From Jiangella asiatica (GTDB lineage: Bacteria > Actinomycetota > Actinomycetes > Jiangellales > Jiangellaceae): 64,000 nucleotides of DNA. The stretch covers positions 62,001 to 126,000 of the forward strand of contig NZ_SMKZ01000016.1 in NCBI RefSeq assembly GCF_004349065.1, read 5' to 3'. The number at the start of each line of letters is the position of its first letter. Within the stretch, counting starts at the first letter, position 1. The translations under genes were made by a program, and so were the position numbers. Shown piece by piece: positions 45,328 to 53,847 of the stretch. The notes beneath the pieces were generated by a model that searched no databases, had not been told where the DNA came from, and saw only the letters and a list, made by a program, of their open reading frames with translations.

Positions 45328-46536
45328 TCAGGCACGGTAGGCGTCCAACCTGCGCGCCATCGCGGCGGCGAACGCGGGGTCGTTGACATCCAGGTCGAGC
45401 TCGACCAGCTCGACGACGCCACGGTCGACGGTGTCGCGGATCGCGTCGAACAGCGCGGCGTCGGCGACGGGGTCGTGGAACGGCCCGCCCTCGACGGCGA
45501 TCGCCGAGACCCCGCGCAGCGGCAGGAACAGCGAGGCCGGCCCGGTGGCGGCGCAGAGCCGGGTCGCCAGCCGCCGGCCCAGCTCGGCGCACTCGGCGGG
45601 GGTGGTGCGCATCAGCGTGACGCTCGGGTTGTGGACGTAGAGCAGTCGGTCGGCGAACTCGGCGGGCACGGTGTCGCGGGGGCCGAAGTTCACCATGTCC
45701 AGCGCCCCGACCGAGACCACCTGCGGGAGCCCGGCCGCGGCGGCCGCCGTCAGCCTGGTCTCGCCGGCCGAGAACACGCCGCCCACCAGCTCGTCGGCCA
45801 GCTCCGTCGTCGTCACGTCCAGCACGCCGGCCAGCCACCCGGTGGCGGCCAGCTCCTCCAGCGTCCGCCCGCCGATCCCGGTCATGTGGAAGACCAGCAC
45901 CTCGTAGCCGAGATCCTCCAGCAGCTCCCGGGCGGCGGTCACGCACGGCGTGGTGACGCCGAACATGCTCGCCGCGACCAGCGGCCGGTCGTCGTCGGCC
46001 GGCGGCATCTGCACGCTCACCATCCCGGCGACCGCGGCGGCGGCGTTGGCGAGGATGCGCCGCGACAGCCGGTTGACCCCGGCCACGTCGGTGACGCTCG
46101 GGACGAGGACGAGGTCGGTCACGCCGACGTACGGGCGGGTGTCGCCGGAGGCAGCCGTCGAGACGATGACCTTGGGCACCCCGAGGGGCAGCGCCCGGAA
46201 CGCCTCCGCGGCGATCGACGTGCCACCGGTGCCGCCGAGCGCCAGGGCGCCGTGGATGCGTCCGTCCCGGTGCAGCTCGGACAGCACCGCGGCCGCGCCG
46301 CGCGCCATCGCCGTCACGGCGGCACCCCGGTCCGCGGCCGCCGCGAGGTCGGCCAGCGAGACACCGGCCGCCGCGGCGACCTCGGCCCGCGGCACGTCGG
46401 CGGCCAGCCCGGGGGTGCCCAGGACGCCGGCGTCCACGACCACGACGCCGACACCGGCCTCGGCCAGCAGGTCACGGACGAACGCGTACTCCGCGCCCTT
46501 GGTGTCGAGTGTTCCGAGCAGTGCGACCGTCGCCAT
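45328..46536 (-). CDS. Tm-1-like/UPF0261 family ATP-binding protein
   Basis: 402 residues; ATG at 46536 with AGGAGG upstream. Starts with VALLGTLDTKGAEYAFVRDLL, then GALALGGTGGTSIAAEAFRALPLGVPKVIVSTAASGDTRPYVG and LRTTPAECAELGRRLATRL, all diagnostic of UPF0261. The family includes the plant Tm-1 resistance protein; bacterial members are of unknown function and often sit in sugar or carboxylate clusters. Last gene of the four-gene operon from 49394. Its usual downstream partner is reduced to a remnant. Confidence 0.9.
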   Translation of the reverse strand: MATVALLGTLDTKGAEYAFVRDLLAEAGVGVVVVDAGVLGTPGLAADVPRAEVAAAAGVSLADLAAAADRGAAVTAMARGAAAVLSELHRDGRIHGALALGGTGGTSIAAEAFRALPLGVPKVIVSTAASGDTRPYVGVTDLVLVPSVTDVAGVNRLSRRILANAAAAVAGMVSVQMPPADDDRPLVAASMFGVTTPCVTAARELLEDLGYEVLVFHMTGIGGRTLEELAATGWLAGVLDVTTTELADELVGGVFSAGETRLTAAAAAGLPQVVSVGALDMVNFGPRDTVPAEFADRLLYVHNPSVTLMRTTPAECAELGRRLATRLCAATGPASLFLPLRGVSAIAVEGGPFHDPVADAALFDAIRDTVDRGVVELVELDLDVNDPAFAAAMARRLDAYRA

Positions 46537-46557
46537 GGTGTCCTCCTGCCGCTCGGG

Positions 46558-47163
46558 TCACTTCGCGGCCACGGCCGGGCCGTGGGTGTGCTCCCACAGG
46601 TGGCCGCGCCGCAGCTCGCCGCGCATCGTCGTCTCGAAGAACACCGCCAGTACCGGATCGGTGACCAGCGGGAAGTCGTGATGGCTGCCCATCCTGGTGG
46701 CCACGCAGTCACCGGGGCCGACCTCGTAGAGCACGTCCTCCGACGAGGCCGTGCCGCCGCCGCGCAGGACGATCCAGTACTCGTCGCAGTCGTGGTAGTG
46801 CCGGTCGAAGTTCGTCTCCTTGGGGTAGGACGCCGGGTCGCCGATGTCGCCCAGCTCCTCGGCCTTGGCCACGCCGAACAGGCCGGCGCCGCCGCAGTCC
46901 TCACCCCAGTGCCCGCCCAGCAGCACGACGGTCGCCTCGTCGTCGGACCGCACGGTGTGGTCGCCGGCTGGCACGTCGAGCGTGCCGCCGCGCTCGACCG
47001 CCTTCTCACCGACCGTGCACCGGCCCTCGACGACCACCAACTTGTTCGCCGGGTGGGCCGCCGCCCAGCGGTGTTCACCGCCCGGCGGCAGCGTCGCGAT
47101 CTCGAACCGCTCGAGCTCGCACCAGTCGGGCCGGCCACGCAGGTCGTCACGGAACACGGGCAT
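46558..47163 (-). CDS. Cupin domain protein
   Basis: 201 residues; ATG at 47163 with GGGAGG upstream, overlapping the PmoA-family gene by 17 nt. Two cupin halves: the first ends in DVPAGDHTVRSDD, the second has the metal-type motif FDRHYHDCDEYWIVLRG and GPGDCVATRMGSHHDFPL. The two-domain arrangement resembles sugar-phosphate isomerase-like or sensor cupins. Substrate unknown. Confidence 0.82.
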   Translation of the reverse strand: MPVFRDDLRGRPDWCELERFEIATLPPGGEHRWAAAHPANKLVVVEGRCTVGEKAVERGGTLDVPAGDHTVRSDDEATVVLLGGHWGEDCGGAGLFGVAKAEELGDIGDPASYPKETNFDRHYHDCDEYWIVLRGGGTASSEDVLYEVGPGDCVATRMGSHHDFPLVTDPVLAVFFETTMRGELRRGHLWEHTHGPAVAAK

Positions 47164-48091
47164 CGGAGGTTTCCTCCCTGTGCTGTCGTCGGACGGCCGT
47201 CACCGCGGCGTCGGCGGTGGCATGGTCCCACGCGCCGGCCGCGACGACCAGGTCGTAGTGCAACGTGAGGCTCGCACCGTCGGCGAGCCGGTGTGCGCGG
47301 TCGAAGAACGGCGCCGGGCAGACGCACGCGTACGGCTGGGACCGCACGAACCACTGGGTCGGGTGGCCGACGTTGTCCGGGTGGTCGACGAACACGAGTG
47401 TCGACGCGCCGTGCCCGTCGTCGTGCCGTCCGACGTAGGCCAGCCACGCGGCACGCTCCCCCATCATCGCCGGACCGCCCGGTCCGTCCGCGGCGAGGAT
47501 CGTGCCGTGGCTGAGGTCGCGCTGGCCACGCCAGAAGAAGCCGCTGTACCCCGCGTCGGGCCGCCCGTTCGTGGTGGGGCTGCCGAACTCGATGGCCGAG
47601 CCGCGCACGTTGGTCAGCGTCGTGGTGAACGCCAGCACCCACGCCTGCCCGCCGGGCAGCAGCCGCACGCCGATCCGGCGCACCTCCGACAGCCAGTGCT
47701 CGCCGTGCTCGGTGAGCCAGCGCAGCCTCTCCACGGCCTCGACGCGGCCGTCGCGGACCTCGACCCGGTCGAAGGAGTCGTGCACCTGCGTCCCGTTGTT
47801 CAGCACGTGCTCGATGTCGCCGTTCGGCCGCAGGATCTGCATGCCGCCGCCCCAGAAGTTGGCGTCGTCGACGTTCGGCATCGCCAGCGAGATGCCCTTG
47901 TGCCACGGATGGTCCCACGGCCGGTGCAGCGTCACCAGGTCGCCTGCGACGGTGCGGACCGGGTGGAAGTACGGCTGCGGCGCCTCGACCTGGTCGGCGT
48001 CGCTGAGGTAGGTGTACCTGCACAGTTCCGTGCCGCCGTACATCACCGCCAGGGCGGTCCGCCCGGCGGCCTCGGCGTCGAGCTCGAGCAC
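47147..48091 (-). CDS. PmoA family protein (DUF6807)
   Basis: 314 residues from a GTG at 48091, GGAGG six bases upstream. Contains PYFHPVRTVAGDLVTLHRPWDHPWHKGISLAM and NFWGGG, the family signature, and a C-terminal WFVRSQPYACVCPAPFFD. Despite the name the family is unrelated in function to particulate methane monooxygenase and typically occurs in sugar-degradation clusters. Function unknown. Confidence 0.85.
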   Translation of the reverse strand: MLELDAEAAGRTALAVMYGGTELCRYTYLSDADQVEAPQPYFHPVRTVAGDLVTLHRPWDHPWHKGISLAMPNVDDANFWGGGMQILRPNGDIEHVLNNGTQVHDSFDRVEVRDGRVEAVERLRWLTEHGEHWLSEVRRIGVRLLPGGQAWVLAFTTTLTNVRGSAIEFGSPTTNGRPDAGYSGFFWRGQRDLSHGTILAADGPGGPAMMGERAAWLAYVGRHDDGHGASTLVFVDHPDNVGHPTQWFVRSQPYACVCPAPFFDRAHRLADGASLTLHYDLVVAAGAWDHATADAAVTAVRRQHREETSDARVP

Positions 48092-48107
48092 GCGATCCTC
48101 CGTTCGC

Positions 48108-49394
48108 TCAGCTCCGCCAGGGCGGGGCGGGGATGTCGGCGAGCTCGGCCAGCCCGGCCAGCCCACCGCTGTCGACGTGCTTCACCGGCGCCCAGTCCGC
48201 GTTCGGCAGCAGCGGGAACCACTCGGGCCGGTCGAGGTCGCGGTCGTACGGGTAGGTGCCGAGCTTGTGGTACAGCTCGTTGTAGTAGGCCAGGCGCTCG
48301 GGGTCGAGGGTCACGCCGAGTCCAGGTCCGTCGGGCACGGCGATCGAGCCGTCCCGGTACTCCAGCTTTCCGCCGACGATGACGTCGTCGTCCAGGTGGT
48401 GGTAGTGGGCGTCGGCCGCATAGGTCAGCGACGGCAGCACCGCGCTCATGTGCAGCATGGACGCCAGCTGGATGCCCAGCTCGCCGGACGAGTGCACCGA
48501 AACCGGCAGCTGGAAGGTCTCGCACACACCGGCCGCCTTCACGCAGGCGCGCATGCCGCCCCAGAACGTGGTGTCGAGCAGGATCACGTCGACGGCAGGG
48601 TCGCGGACGTTCGAGGCCAGCTGCTCGAAGTTGACCACGACGGCGTTGGTGGCCAGCGGGATGCGCACGGCCTCGCGCACCAGCCGCATCCCGTTCAGCC
48701 CCCACACCGGGTCCTCGTAGTAGTCGTTGTGGAGGTCCTCGATGGCGCGGCCGAACCGGATCGCGTCGTCCATGGCGAACACACTGTTGGGGTCGTAGCG
48801 CACCCGGTCGTCCGGGAAGGCCTCGGCCAGCGCCCGGAAGCAGGCCAGCTCGTACGCCGGCTCGAACACGCCGCCCTTGAGCTTGTGCGTGGTGAACCCG
48901 TGCTCGTCGCGCAGCTCCTTGGCGTGCGCGACGAGCTGGTCGGGCGTGTACACCTCGCCGGTGCCGGTGGCGGGGTTGTCGTAGCGGAAGAAGAGGTAGC
49001 TGGCGAAGGGGACGCGATCGCGGACCTTGCCACCGAGCAGCTGGTACACCGGCACGCCGAGCGCCTTGCCGCAGATGTCCAGGCAGGCGAACTCCAGCGC
49101 GGCCAGCAGCTGGGTGCGGTTGTTGTACAGCGACGCGGTCGGGTTCGCGATCTTGAACCGCAGTGCCTCCAGGTCGAACGGGTCGTGCCCCAGGAGATAC
49201 GGCTTGAGCCCGGCGAAGGCCAGCTCGGCGCCCTGCCCGCCGCCGCCCATCTCCCCGACGCCGGTCAGACCCTCGTCCGTGTCGACCTCCACGATGGTGC
49301 GCACGAAGCGACCCCAGTGCGCGCCGTTGGAGTGCCGCAGGGACGCTTCGAGCGGCACGGTGACCGTCGTCGCCCGGATGTTGGTGATCTTCAT
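48108..49394 (-). CDS. Glucarate dehydratase-like enolase superfamily enzyme
   Basis: 428 residues; ATG at 49394, GGGGAG upstream. The GlucD-type catalytic set can be read: KxK Lys171/Lys173 (THKLKGG), Asp201 (RYDPNS), Glu227 (YYEDP), Asn250 (PLATNAV), Asp274 (LLDTTFWGG) and His301 (SVHSSGELG). The Asn in the third metal position distinguishes the glucarate dehydratase subgroup from the mandelate racemase subgroup found at 26235. Product would be a 5-keto-4-deoxy or 2-keto-3-deoxy acid. Confidence 0.9.
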   Translation of the reverse strand: MKITNIRATTVTVPLEASLRHSNGAHWGRFVRTIVEVDTDEGLTGVGEMGGGGQGAELAFAGLKPYLLGHDPFDLEALRFKIANPTASLYNNRTQLLAALEFACLDICGKALGVPVYQLLGGKVRDRVPFASYLFFRYDNPATGTGEVYTPDQLVAHAKELRDEHGFTTHKLKGGVFEPAYELACFRALAEAFPDDRVRYDPNSVFAMDDAIRFGRAIEDLHNDYYEDPVWGLNGMRLVREAVRIPLATNAVVVNFEQLASNVRDPAVDVILLDTTFWGGMRACVKAAGVCETFQLPVSVHSSGELGIQLASMLHMSAVLPSLTYAADAHYHHLDDDVIVGGKLEYRDGSIAVPDGPGLGVTLDPERLAYYNELYHKLGTYPYDRDLDRPEWFPLLPNADWAPVKHVDSGGLAGLAELADIPAPPWRS

Positions 49395-49412
49395 TCCGCT
49401 CCCCGTCGCTTG

Positions 49413-49448
49413 CTTGCATACTAGTCTTCCAGAATTCTAGTATCGCCG
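49413..49448 (-). promoter_or_regulatory. Two GntR-type operators upstream of the dehydratase operon
   Basis: CTTGCATACTAG (49413-49424) is a perfect match and contains the minus-strand -10 TAGTAT. CTAGTATCGCCG (49437-49448) matches 8 of 12 positions and lies in the -35 region, centre-to-centre 24 bp away. The 118-nt gap between the flanking genes holds nothing else. Confidence 0.65.
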
Positions 49449-49512
49449 GTTCGCCGTGTCCATGGACGGGTCACGACGTCGGCACGGCGAGCCCGGGCGC
49501 CGGCGGCCGTCC

Positions 49513-51627
49513 TCACGCCCGCGAGGACCGGTGCGCTCCCCCGCGGTCGATCGTGTAGTCGACCCCCTGGCAGGCCAGGCCGACCAGCCGGGCCTGCGGA
49601 TCGAACCGGTCGACCAGCTCCGGCCGGGCGGAGACGGTGCCGGCCAGGTCCGCCGTCACGCCGAACACGCCCTCCAGCACCAGTGAGACCCAGGACCCGT
49701 GCGACGAGCACGCCCAGTCGCTGATGTAGGGCACCTCACAGGGCGCCTTGCGCGCGCCGCCGCCGTCGGCGTCGATGACCCGCTCGTCGAAGTGCGCCTG
49801 GCCGAACGGCCCTTGCCGGGCGGTCCGCGCCAGGCCCGTCATCCACTCCGCGGCGACCTCCGGACGGCCCATCCGGATGAGGGCCATGGCGGCCTCCGAC
49901 GGCCAGGCCGTGTACGCGCCGTTCCACTGGTGGTCGGGACGGACGCTGAAGACGGCGTCCTCGTCGCGCGACGAGAGCGCGCGCAGCCACGTCGGCGTCT
50001 GGAGCTCGGCCTGGAAGAACGCCGTCATCTGCGCCCGTTGCTCGGCGCTCAGGTCACCGCCGAGCAGGCTGCCGATGGTGGCGAAGTCGTAGCAGTGCCG
50101 CACCGGGCGCTTGCTGCCGTCGGGGTGCCGTGCGTACCAGTACCCCTCGCCCTCGACGTACAGCTCCCGCAGCGAGGCCAGCACGTCGGCGGCCTCCGCG
50201 CGCAGCACGCCCGCGCCGGACCCGTCGCCGATCACTTCGGCGATGTCGGCGGCGGTGCGGAGGTTGAAGACGTTCGCCGCGTTCAGCCCGGCCACCTCGT
50301 GCACGTAGCTGCTGACGCACTCCAGCAGGTTGCCCAGGGCGCCGTAGTCGGCCAGGCCGCCGGGAGTCTTGAACTGCCGCCAGGCGCGGGCGTAGCCGGC
50401 CAGGTGGTCCCAGACCGTGCCGCCGTCGCCCACCCGGTGCCGTAGCCAGCGGTGGTCGCCGCTCCAGCGCAGGTACTCGCGGGCGGAGCGGATCATCGCG
50501 AAGTCGTTCACCGCGTACCACATGCCGATCGGTGCGCCGGTGACGGACTCCGTCGCCATGCAGGTGTGGACGTCGGTGCGCATCCAGTGCTCCAGCTGAC
50601 GGCGCATCGGCTCGGGGTCGAGCAGCCCGTGCACGATCGAGCTCAGGCTGAAGTCCCACAGGAAGGTCGACGTCTGCCAGTACCGCGGCATCAGCGTGTC
50701 GTAGCTGGGGTCGAGGACCGCGACCGGCCGTTCGCGGCGGAAGTACATGACGCCGACGATCCCGGTGAGGTACAGGCGACGCAGCGTGTCGTCGGAGGTC
50801 TCCAGCAGCGGCAGCCGGCCGGTGTAGCGGCCGCCCCCGGTGAACACGGCCGCCAGCTCGTCGTCCCAGAACCGCTCCGCTCTGGTGACCGCGCCGGACG
50901 GGTCGCGCGCGATGTCGTCGTACACCGCCAGGCAGCCGGCCCGGTCCGCCCCCATCACGTGGACGTAGGCGACGGTGGTTCGCGCCGGGTGGCCGCCGGG
51001 ACCGAGCGTCAGCCGGGCGGTGAGCCGGCCGGGCGCGGCGTCGGTCTCCACTCGCCCGTCGACCGCCACGACGCCCTGCACGGCCACCGCGGCACTGTGC
51101 CGGGCCGTCGCCACCCAAACCCGCCGCGCCGCGTCCACGTCGAGGGCGTTGTCGCCCTCGTGGTAGGGCAACCAGCCGGTCAGCGCCTCGTGGGTCGCCC
51201 CGATGGTGGAGCGGACCGCCAGCCCCAGCTCGACCGAGCGGTCCGCGCCGCCGAGGTTCTCGACGGTGACCAGCACGACGGCCGCCATCCGGCCGGGCAC
51301 GAGCACCGTCGTCGAGGTCAGGCGCAGGCCCGAGCAGGTCATCGAGCGCTCCACCCGGTCCGGCCGCCAGGTGAACGTGATCGGCTCGCCGTAGGACGGC
51401 AGGTAGCGCCCGTCGAGGTAGAGCGACGCGGTCACGGTGTCCGCGTGGGCGTACGGGGCGAAGTTGAGGCTGCGGATGCCGGTGAGGTCGAGATCGGCCT
51501 GCAGGCAGCCGAGATAGTTCGTCAGGGCCGGCGGGTTGAACACGTCGCCGTGCCGGTGCCGGAGCGGTGCGCTTCGCAGGTCGTCCACTCGTGGGAAGGC
51601 GTCGGTCGCGGCGTGCGCGGTCGTCAT
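49513..51627 (-). CDS. Alpha/alpha-barrel glycosidase-like protein (six-hairpin fold)
   Basis: 704 residues; ATG at 51627 with GGAGGT upstream; no signal peptide. The N-terminal half is beta-rich (LNFAPYAHADTVTASLYLDGRYLPSYGEPITF...). The C-terminal half is helical with paired aromatic/acidic motifs, among them MPRYWQTSTFLWDFSLSSIV, MWYAVNDFAMIRSAREYLRWSGD, VRPDHQWNGAYTAWPSEAAMALIRMG and DWACSSHGSWVSLVLEGVFG. This layout fits six-hairpin glycosidases such as GH63, GH116 or GH127-like enzymes, but I cannot assign the family. An exo-beta-D-arabinofuranosidase has been described in GH116, which makes this one a candidate for the remaining arabinan activity. Confidence 0.65.
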   Translation of the reverse strand: MTTAHAATDAFPRVDDLRSAPLRHRHGDVFNPPALTNYLGCLQADLDLTGIRSLNFAPYAHADTVTASLYLDGRYLPSYGEPITFTWRPDRVERSMTCSGLRLTSTTVLVPGRMAAVVLVTVENLGGADRSVELGLAVRSTIGATHEALTGWLPYHEGDNALDVDAARRVWVATARHSAAVAVQGVVAVDGRVETDAAPGRLTARLTLGPGGHPARTTVAYVHVMGADRAGCLAVYDDIARDPSGAVTRAERFWDDELAAVFTGGGRYTGRLPLLETSDDTLRRLYLTGIVGVMYFRRERPVAVLDPSYDTLMPRYWQTSTFLWDFSLSSIVHGLLDPEPMRRQLEHWMRTDVHTCMATESVTGAPIGMWYAVNDFAMIRSAREYLRWSGDHRWLRHRVGDGGTVWDHLAGYARAWRQFKTPGGLADYGALGNLLECVSSYVHEVAGLNAANVFNLRTAADIAEVIGDGSGAGVLRAEAADVLASLRELYVEGEGYWYARHPDGSKRPVRHCYDFATIGSLLGGDLSAEQRAQMTAFFQAELQTPTWLRALSSRDEDAVFSVRPDHQWNGAYTAWPSEAAMALIRMGRPEVAAEWMTGLARTARQGPFGQAHFDERVIDADGGGARKAPCEVPYISDWACSSHGSWVSLVLEGVFGVTADLAGTVSARPELVDRFDPQARLVGLACQGVDYTIDRGGAHRSSRA

Positions 51628-51692
51628 CGAGGACCTCCATCTCCCGCCTGCGGCGAGACATCGGGAACCGTGGCGTCACCGGAGCTGGCGCT

Positions 51693-51704
51693 CTAGCATA
51701 CAAG
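51693..51704. promoter_or_regulatory. GntR-type operator between divergent glycosidase and lactonase genes
   Basis: CTAGCATACAAG matches 11 of 12 positions. It contains TAGCAT as a plus-strand -10 and TATGCT as a minus-strand -10. Confidence 0.65.
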
Positions 51705-51734
51705 TACCCAGTACGCCGACTGCGAGAGGCGACG

Positions 51735-52583
51735 ATGACGATCGAGGTCTTCTTCGACGGGCTTCTGTCCGAGCCCCGTCTGGACCATCCGGAGGGCGTC
51801 GCGGTCCATCCCGACGGGAGCGTCTGGTGCGGCGGCGAGCGCGGCCAGATCTACCGCATCGAGGACGGTCGGATCGAGCAGGTGGCCAGCACCGGCGGGT
51901 TCTGCCTCGGGTTGGCCTTCGACTCCCAGGCCAACCTCTACGTGTGCGACCTGGCCCACGCCGCGCTCTTCCGGTTGCCCGCGCACAGCGACCGGCCCGA
52001 GCGGTTCGCCGACGGCGCGGACGGCCGGCGCTTCGTCGGGCCCAACTTCCCGGCGGTCGACGCGGCTGACCGCGTGCTGGTGTCGGACAACGGCCACGCC
52101 GACCGGGCCGGCCCGGGGATCTTCGCCTTCGAGCCAGACGGCGCCGGCCGGCTCTGGCACGCCGGACCGTTCCACTTCGCCAACGGGCTCGCGTTCGACG
52201 CCGACGACACCGTCTTGTACGTGGCCGAGACCTGGGCGCGCAGGGTCACCGCCATCGACGTGCGGCCCGACGGCTCGGCCGGCCGGTCCCACGTCGTGGT
52301 GGAGCTTCCCGGCATGCTGCCCGACGGTCTCGCCGTCGACGCGCGGGGGCGGCTGGTCGTCACCTGCTATGAACCGAGCCGGCTGCTGAGCGTCGACCCG
52401 AACACCGGCGACTGGTCGGTTCTGGCCGAGGACCCCGACGCTCACCTGCTGTGCCACCCGACGAACGCCGCGTTCCAGGGCGACGCCCTGCTGGTGGCCA
52501 ATCTCGGCCGGTGGCACCTGTCGAGGATTCCCGGCGTCGGCACGGGCCTGCCACTCCCCGCGTTCCGCCGCCCTCTCCCATGA
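51735..52583 (+). CDS. SMP-30/gluconolactonase family lactonase
   Basis: 282 residues; ATG at 51735, GAGAGG upstream. Six-bladed propeller with LDHPEGVAVHPDGSVWCGGERGQIYRI (metal Glu), FCLGLAFDSQANLYVCD, VGPNFPAVDAADRVLVSDNG (metal Asn), FANGLAFDADDTVLYVAET and LPDGLAVDARGRLVVTCYEP (metal Asp). Hydrolyses aldonolactones, fitting a place between the aldo/keto reductase and the enolase-superfamily dehydratases. The stop codon lies inside a strong inverted repeat. Confidence 0.9.
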   Translation: MTIEVFFDGLLSEPRLDHPEGVAVHPDGSVWCGGERGQIYRIEDGRIEQVASTGGFCLGLAFDSQANLYVCDLAHAALFRLPAHSDRPERFADGADGRRFVGPNFPAVDAADRVLVSDNGHADRAGPGIFAFEPDGAGRLWHAGPFHFANGLAFDADDTVLYVAETWARRVTAIDVRPDGSAGRSHVVVELPGMLPDGLAVDARGRLVVTCYEPSRLLSVDPNTGDWSVLAEDPDAHLLCHPTNAAFQGDALLVANLGRWHLSRIPGVGTGLPLPAFRRPLP

Positions 52584-52594
52584 TCATGGGAGAG
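52573..52594. terminator. Perfect inverted repeat at the end of the lactonase gene
   Basis: Arms CTCTCCCATGA and TCATGGGAGAG meet without a spacer, giving a 22-bp perfect palindrome that contains the TGA stop of the lactonase gene. No T-run follows. It separates the sugar regulon from the arsenic island and could act in both directions. Confidence 0.45.
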
Positions 52595-52608
52595 TGGGCC
52601 GGCGATTC

Positions 52609-52662
52609 TCAGCAGCAACCGGTGTCGCAGCAGTCCACCACCAGGTCGTCGCAGCAGTCCAT
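52609..52662 (-). CDS. Cys-rich 17-residue peptide (possible metallopeptide)
   Basis: The ATG at 52662 is preceded by GGGGAGGTGA at good spacing, one of the best SD sequences in the window. The whole product is MDCCDDLVVDCCDTGCC: six Cys in three CC pairs, two of them inside DCCD. It lies downstream of a 74-residue gene on the same strand and next to an ArsR gene with a CxC sensor. Acidic CC-rich peptides could bind As(III), Cd or Zn. No known family comes to mind; being so short it would escape gene finders. Function is inferred only from composition and place. Confidence 0.5.
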   Translation of the reverse strand: MDCCDDLVVDCCDTGCC

Positions 52663-52714
52663 CGTGGTCACCTCCCCTCGCAGGTCGTCCCCGACGGGTC
52701 CGGCCGGCGGCCGG

Positions 52715-52939
52715 TCAGCACACCGCGCAGCAGGCAGTGCCGCGGCAGGCGATGCCTCGACTGGCGGTGCCTCGGCCGGCGGCCAGGGCACCCCAGGCGT
52801 CGCGGAGTCGCGACACCGTGCGCGCCAGGCCGCCCGGCCGCCCGCGCGTGGCCTGCGCGACGAGGCGCCCCCTTTCAGCCGCGGCGAGCAGCTCGCGCCG
52901 GTGTTCAGCCGCGAGTGTGTCGGACAGGTACGGGTGCAT
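52715..52939 (-). CDS. Small hypothetical protein with Cys-containing tail
   Basis: 74 residues from ATG at 52939 with GAGGAGG upstream. The first half, MHPYLSDTLAAEHRRELLAAAERGRLVAQ, is an amphipathic helix of a type I recognise in short actinobacterial hypothetical proteins. The tail ends CRGTACCAVC (four Cys), which is unusual for that type. The 17-residue Cys peptide is encoded 52 nt downstream on the same strand, so the two may share a transcript starting in the repeat-bearing region shared with arsR. Confidence 0.6.
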   Translation of the reverse strand: MHPYLSDTLAAEHRRELLAAAERGRLVAQATRGRPGGLARTVSRLRDAWGALAAGRGTASRGIACRGTACCAVC

Positions 52940-52978
52940 CGCGCCTCCTCGGCGACATCGGTGCGGCCCGGAACATCC

Positions 52979-53042
52979 GAACCTTGTTTCGACGTTCATC
53001 TAAGCACTGATTCGACGATTTTCAAAGCAGTAATTCGACAAT
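52979..53042. repeat. Three direct repeats at exact 23-bp spacing in the divergent arsR promoter region
   Basis: AAGCANTRATTCGACRAT occurs at 53002-53019 and 53025-53042, with a degenerate third copy at 52979-52996. The hexamer TTCGAC starts at 52988, 53011 and 53034. On the minus strand TTGAAA, 17 bp, TAGATG may form the promoter of the small genes. Likely regulator binding sites. Confidence 0.6.
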
Positions 53043-53082
53043 CATGGAAACAGTTGACCGTCCCGGGTAGCCTGGAGCCACC

Positions 53083-53448
53083 ATGACCATCGACACGTTG
53101 AACGCCGACACACCCGCGGCCGCCCGGCCGCTCCCGGTCCTGAACGCCTGTTGCGTGCCGACCTCGACCATGGGCGACGACGATGCCGTCTCGCTGGCCG
53201 GCATGTTCAAGGCGCTGGCCGACCCGGCCCGGGTCAAGATCCTCTCGATGCTGCTCAACGCCGACGAGGTGTGCGCCTGCGACGTGTCGGACGGCATCGG
53301 AAAGACCGCGGCCACGACGAGCCACCACCTGAAACTGCTCCGCGACGCCGGCCTCGTCACCGGCGACCGGCGCGGCACCTGGGTCTACTACCGCGTCGTG
53401 CCCGAGCGCCTGGCCGCCATCCGCGACGCGCTCGCCCTCACGCGCTGA
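53083..53448 (+). CDS. arsR: ArsR/SmtB family metalloregulator
   Basis: 121 residues; ATG at 53083 with CTGGAG upstream. Winged helix: LAGMFKALADPARVKILSMLLNADEVCACDVSDGIGKTAATTSHHLKLLRDAGLVTGDRRGTWVYYRV. Cys64 and Cys66 (DEVCACDV) are where classic ArsR holds As(III) (ELCVCDL), and Cys23-Cys24 near the N-terminus could complete the site. It diverges from the Cys-rich small genes and probably controls them through the 23-bp repeats. Confidence 0.9.
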   Translation: MTIDTLNADTPAAARPLPVLNACCVPTSTMGDDDAVSLAGMFKALADPARVKILSMLLNADEVCACDVSDGIGKTAATTSHHLKLLRDAGLVTGDRRGTWVYYRVVPERLAAIRDALALTR

Positions 53449-53472
53449 CGTATCCCGCCGCGCGCCGCGGCC

Positions 53473-53817
53473 TCAGCAGCAGACCTTGAGGTAGGCCTGG
53501 AGGTCGTCGAGAGCGCTGACCATGCCGTCGCGGTCGGCGCGGTAGTACACCGTCTTTCCCTCCCGCCGGGCGGTCACGATGCCGCCGCGCCGCAGGAGCT
53601 TGAGCTGCTCCGACGCGGTGGACTGACCGATGCCGGCAAACTGCGCGACCTCGCCGACCGACAGCTCGGCGCCCCGCGCGAACAGCAGCATGATCTTCTG
53701 CCGGGCAGGGCTGGCCAGAGCCTTGAGGAAATCGTGCGTGGCGTCGCTCAGCTCGACCAGGTCCTCGGCCACCAGCGGCAACGACCTGCGCTCCCCCGCC
53801 GTCACGACATCGCCCAC
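53473..53817 (-). CDS. ArsR family transcriptional regulator
   Basis: About 114 residues if translation starts at GTG 53817; the frame stays open further upstream and the start is uncertain, with no SD visible. Winged helix: LSDATHDFLKALASPARQKIMLLFARGAELSVGEVAQFAGIGQSTASEQLKLLRRGGIVTARREGKTVYYRADRDGM. No CxC in the recognition helix region; the product ends in KVCC, two Cys at the extreme C-terminus that may be the sensor. Convergent with arsR and divergent from the ArsO-like gene; it presumably binds the dyad at 53851. Confidence 0.85.
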   Translation of the reverse strand: MGDVVTAGERRSLPLVAEDLVELSDATHDFLKALASPARQKIMLLFARGAELSVGEVAQFAGIGQSTASEQLKLLRRGGIVTARREGKTVYYRADRDGMVSALDDLQAYLKVCC

Positions 53818-53847
53818 GGCACCGAGGATACGCAACGCATCGTCATT

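Noticed and set aside
47147-48091. PmoA name suggesting methane oxidation
   Set aside because: The DUF6807 'PmoA family' is a misnomer; no other methane monooxygenase gene is present and the context is sugar catabolism.
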